This document shows, in pieces, positions 61,830 through 64,000 of a DNA stretch of 64,000 nucleotides. The translations under genes and the position numbers were made by a program. The stretch is from Dysidea avara (Eukaryota > Porifera > Demospongiae > Dictyoceratida > Dysideidae). The notes under the pieces are model-generated. The model was given only the letters and a program-made list of their open reading frames with translations, was not told where the DNA came from and ran no database searches. How positions within the stretch are numbered: the stretch's first letter is position 1; each line of letters starts with the position of its first letter. The stretch is from NCBI RefSeq assembly GCF_963678975.1, contig NC_089278.1, positions 9,079,479-9,143,478 on the forward strand, given 5' to 3'.

Positions 61830-62130
61830 TATGCCCAGGGCTGCCCAGAGAAATTAAGGGGCCCAGGGCAAAGAGTTAAAGTAGGGCCCTTCACCCAAGT
61901 TGTAAGGTGAAGACCAAAAAAAAAGAAAAAAGGTCACAACCTGCTGGCAATGACAATAACTACCCAGCACCAACCATATCTCCTTATCTATAAGCTTACT
62001 ACACTGCTCCTCTGAAGAATACTATGACTGCTCTATTAGAGTATATCGATCTTTTAAACAGGTATTCGGGGGGCCCTTCATGGCCTTTCAGGCTGGGGCC
62101 TGGGGCAAAATGCCCCAGTTGCCCCCCCCC
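61830..62130. repeat. GGGCCC-bounded repeat with CTCTATTAGAG motif
   Basis: CAGGGCTGCCCAGAGAAATT at about 61838 is mirrored by GTGGGCAGCCCTGTTTATGC near 62135, suggesting a 300-bp element with inverted ends. Inside are GGTGAAGACC followed by an A-run, as in the CCGGGTC family elements, and TGACTGCTCTATTAGAGTAT at about 62028. Confidence 0.55.
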
Positions 62131-62429
62131 ACCCGTGGGCAGCCCTGTTTATGCCATTCAAGTGGCTACTGCTTGTCAATAACTGTTTGAGCAGGCTGCT
62201 CATATTGCCATCGCCTGCTCATACAGGATTTTTAATTCTACCTTACTGGGATCTATTATTTTTGTATTGTAATTTAATTTTCTTTGCCAGTGCTCCTGTA
62301 CAGACCAATTTGTGCCAGCATGGTTACCCCCGAGTCTAGGCCCCTGTACGTAGTATATCATCTTAATATATAAGACATCCTTCATCATCAATCTGTAACA
62401 TACAAAATGAACAATTACTGAGGGATTAG

Positions 62430-63707
62430 TTATTTTATAATAAAAATAGTGTCAAATACTCTATGTCCAATTTTGTGCTTATCATTGGAGCCTTTGGGCT
62501 TGCCACCAATGTAATATGTCTTAATACAACAGTCGAGCCATGGTCTATTATAAGACTTCATGGAAGCAACTGGGGTATCAAAGGGGTTTGCTCCACCACA
62601 CAAGTAAGACAATCGTTTTAGTAGCTCATCCCGAGTTGTATGGTCCACGTACAAGTTTGCAGCTGGAAGATCAGGAAACATGTGTGCCTATAAAAGGGAC
62701 CAAGAATATTCAGTGTAGATGGTTTAGATGCATCATCTTACAGCATCTTCTTCCACAAGGAAGGCATTTAAAGTACCAGTGTAATCTTCTAGTATCAATT
62801 CCAGCATGTAGGCATACTTGAGTGTTGGTATTACTATATTGGGTACATAGTTACATGTATATCACTTTATACTGTTACCTTGTGGTGTTGGTGTACGGTC
62901 ATGACAAGCTGCTACACACTGTTCTCCAGCATCGTGTACTCTTCTTGTATCATCAGTAGAATCTCCTCTGGCTATGTCATATCTGAGGTGGTTATAATTA
63001 ATATCCTCATTAGTTTTGTGGTTGTCACTGGAAGTTACCTTGCTCTACATTGTGGACAGTACAGTTTGACCATCATCTCAATATTGGGTGGGAGCACTTG
63101 AGTAACTTGTGCTCTACAATGGTGTTTACAGGGAACCTGGATTGAACAGCTTACAACATGTCTTAAGTCATCAATTAGCACCTTGGAGTTGTGAATGTTA
63201 GCAATTGTCTCAAGGGGTCTGTTGGGATGGAGCGTTACTAGAGGAGGACAGGTGTTGTAAAGTTCACTAATCATCACCTTTATTGTTACTAACCACTAGC
63301 TACATCTGATGACTCCTCTGCTTGGTGACTGCTGCTGGTGTCTTCAATTCTCCCCAAAACTCTTTGACAAAAATTATCATAAATACTTTAAAATGAACAC
63401 TGACATACTGCTTCAACTTCAGTACATCTGGATCATTAGGCGAATACTTGAATACTCCACCTCCTGAGACAGACCTGTGAATACACAGGTTGACTATGTC
63501 ACCGGAGTAGTTGGCAGCATGGACATTTTGAAGTCGAACAAAATCACAACACTACAATGCATTCACATAGAGGAAGGTTAAAACACAGTTCACTCTGACC
63601 TCAAGCCTTCGAATTCTGTCTATGTGGTTGTCATACATAGTTATGTTGACCATCAAATCTCCAGCTCTGGCAGCCAAACTAGCATCAACTCTTTTGTGGT
63701 ATACAAA
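62430..63707 (-). CDS. POT1: Protection of telomeres 1 (POT1), C-terminal part
   Basis: Partial; the gene runs off the window end. Exons: 63707-63600, 63551-63409, 63361-63294, about 63277-63039, 62982-62879, 62833-62742, 62687-62430. POT1 is the shelterin subunit that binds single-stranded telomeric DNA. Seen: end of OB2 (DLMVNITMYDNHIDRIRRLE, VSGGGVFKYSPNDPDVLKLKQ, as human VYDNHV and GGTSYGRGIRVLP...DVDQLKK); start of OB3 (HPNRPLETIANIHNSK, IEMMVKLYCPQCRA, as human VKLHCPKC); VIPTLKYAYMLELILEDYTGTLNAFL (human IVPLQYVFVMTFTLDDGTG); and the end SYNRPWLDCCIKTYY...RVFDTIF (human PWLECFIKSYN...QIFDTTV). Only about 38 residues separate CPQC from VIPTLK against about 145 in human, so the resolvase-like insert is missing. 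The border between exons 63361-63294 and 63277-63039 could not be phased. OB1 is outside the window. Confidence 0.9.
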
Positions 63708-64000
63708 CTAGATAGTCAGGCCACTTGAATCACTATCATTACCTTGGTCTTACTACTTGTTCAGTTGTTTGTACATGCCTAAAAGTGTATTCATACAATA
63801 ACATTAGTAAATGAATACCCAAGAATGCAGCTGTTAGCCATTCCTCTTACTCCCAGGAATCTTTACAGTTGCACATACCAAATATTCATTTCTGTTCATG
63901 GGAAAGTTAGGTATAAAGAATCCATTCTTTGGTGCAGAAATGTTTCAAAGATAATGTACATAAAATATGTAAATGTGCTATAATATTAACGTATATAAAT
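63708..64000 (-). other. Window end, probable POT1 introns and upstream exon
   Basis: A short possible exon at about 63743-63780 (donor GTAATG after AGACCAAG) could precede the first certain POT1 exon, but its reading phase is not clear. The remainder looks intronic. Confidence 0.3.

Overview
The window is nuclear DNA of an animal, most likely a demosponge. It is AT-rich and its genes are split into many small exons with introns often of only 45-60 bp. The gene set is animal (shelterin POT1, TFIIE alpha, COX5A, Drp1, DONSON, CCDC112). Gene islands alternate with stretches of small hAT-like MITEs, fold-back elements, worn LINEs and one tyrosine-recombinase retroelement. The species is inferred, not proven.

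Layout: 1-3.8 kb, LINE tails and short repeats. 3.8-18 kb, a compact block with ADAL (+, N6-methyl-AMP deaminase), CCDC112 (+) and GTF2E1 (-, TFIIE alpha). The last two converge with stop codons 26 bp apart and overlapping poly(A) signals. 18.4-25.3 kb, COX5A (-) and TMEM199/VMA12 (+) are head to head with 88 bp between start codons. TMEM199 has a 5.4-kb intron full of repeats. 26.3-28.1 kb, an F-box/leucine-rich protein (-). 28.76 kb, a tRNA-Leu-like sequence. 29.8-31.4 kb, an unrecognised signal-peptide protein with about seven membrane spans (-). 33.2-34.4 kb, a single-exon B-box/NHL protein (-). 36.2-41.9 kb, a DIRS-like retroelement lying inside a minisatellite. 42.1-43.0 kb, a LINE RT fragment. 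45.7-47.9 kb, DONSON (+). 48.0-60.0 kb, two tandem Drp1-type dynamins (-): a divergent copy, then a canonical DNM1L. 60.1-61.8 kb, another LINE. 62.4 kb to the window end, the C-terminal part of POT1 (-).

Exon models were built by hand from splice sites, reading phase and remembered human protein sequences. For ADAL (354 aa), CCDC112 (468), GTF2E1 (411), TMEM199 (198), DONSON (529), the 7TM-like protein (500), the divergent dynamin (639) and DNM1L (679), the exon lengths sum to a whole number of codons. The genes are housekeeping functions and do not form one pathway. The most interesting points are a POT1 that seems to lack the large resolvase-like insert of its third OB fold, the tandem Drp1 pair in which one copy has lost the G5 nucleotide-binding motif, the orphan 7TM-like protein, and a dispersed dyad motif (TGACTGCTCTATTAGAGTA type) that recurs more than 15 times and may mark the ends of an undescribed MITE family.
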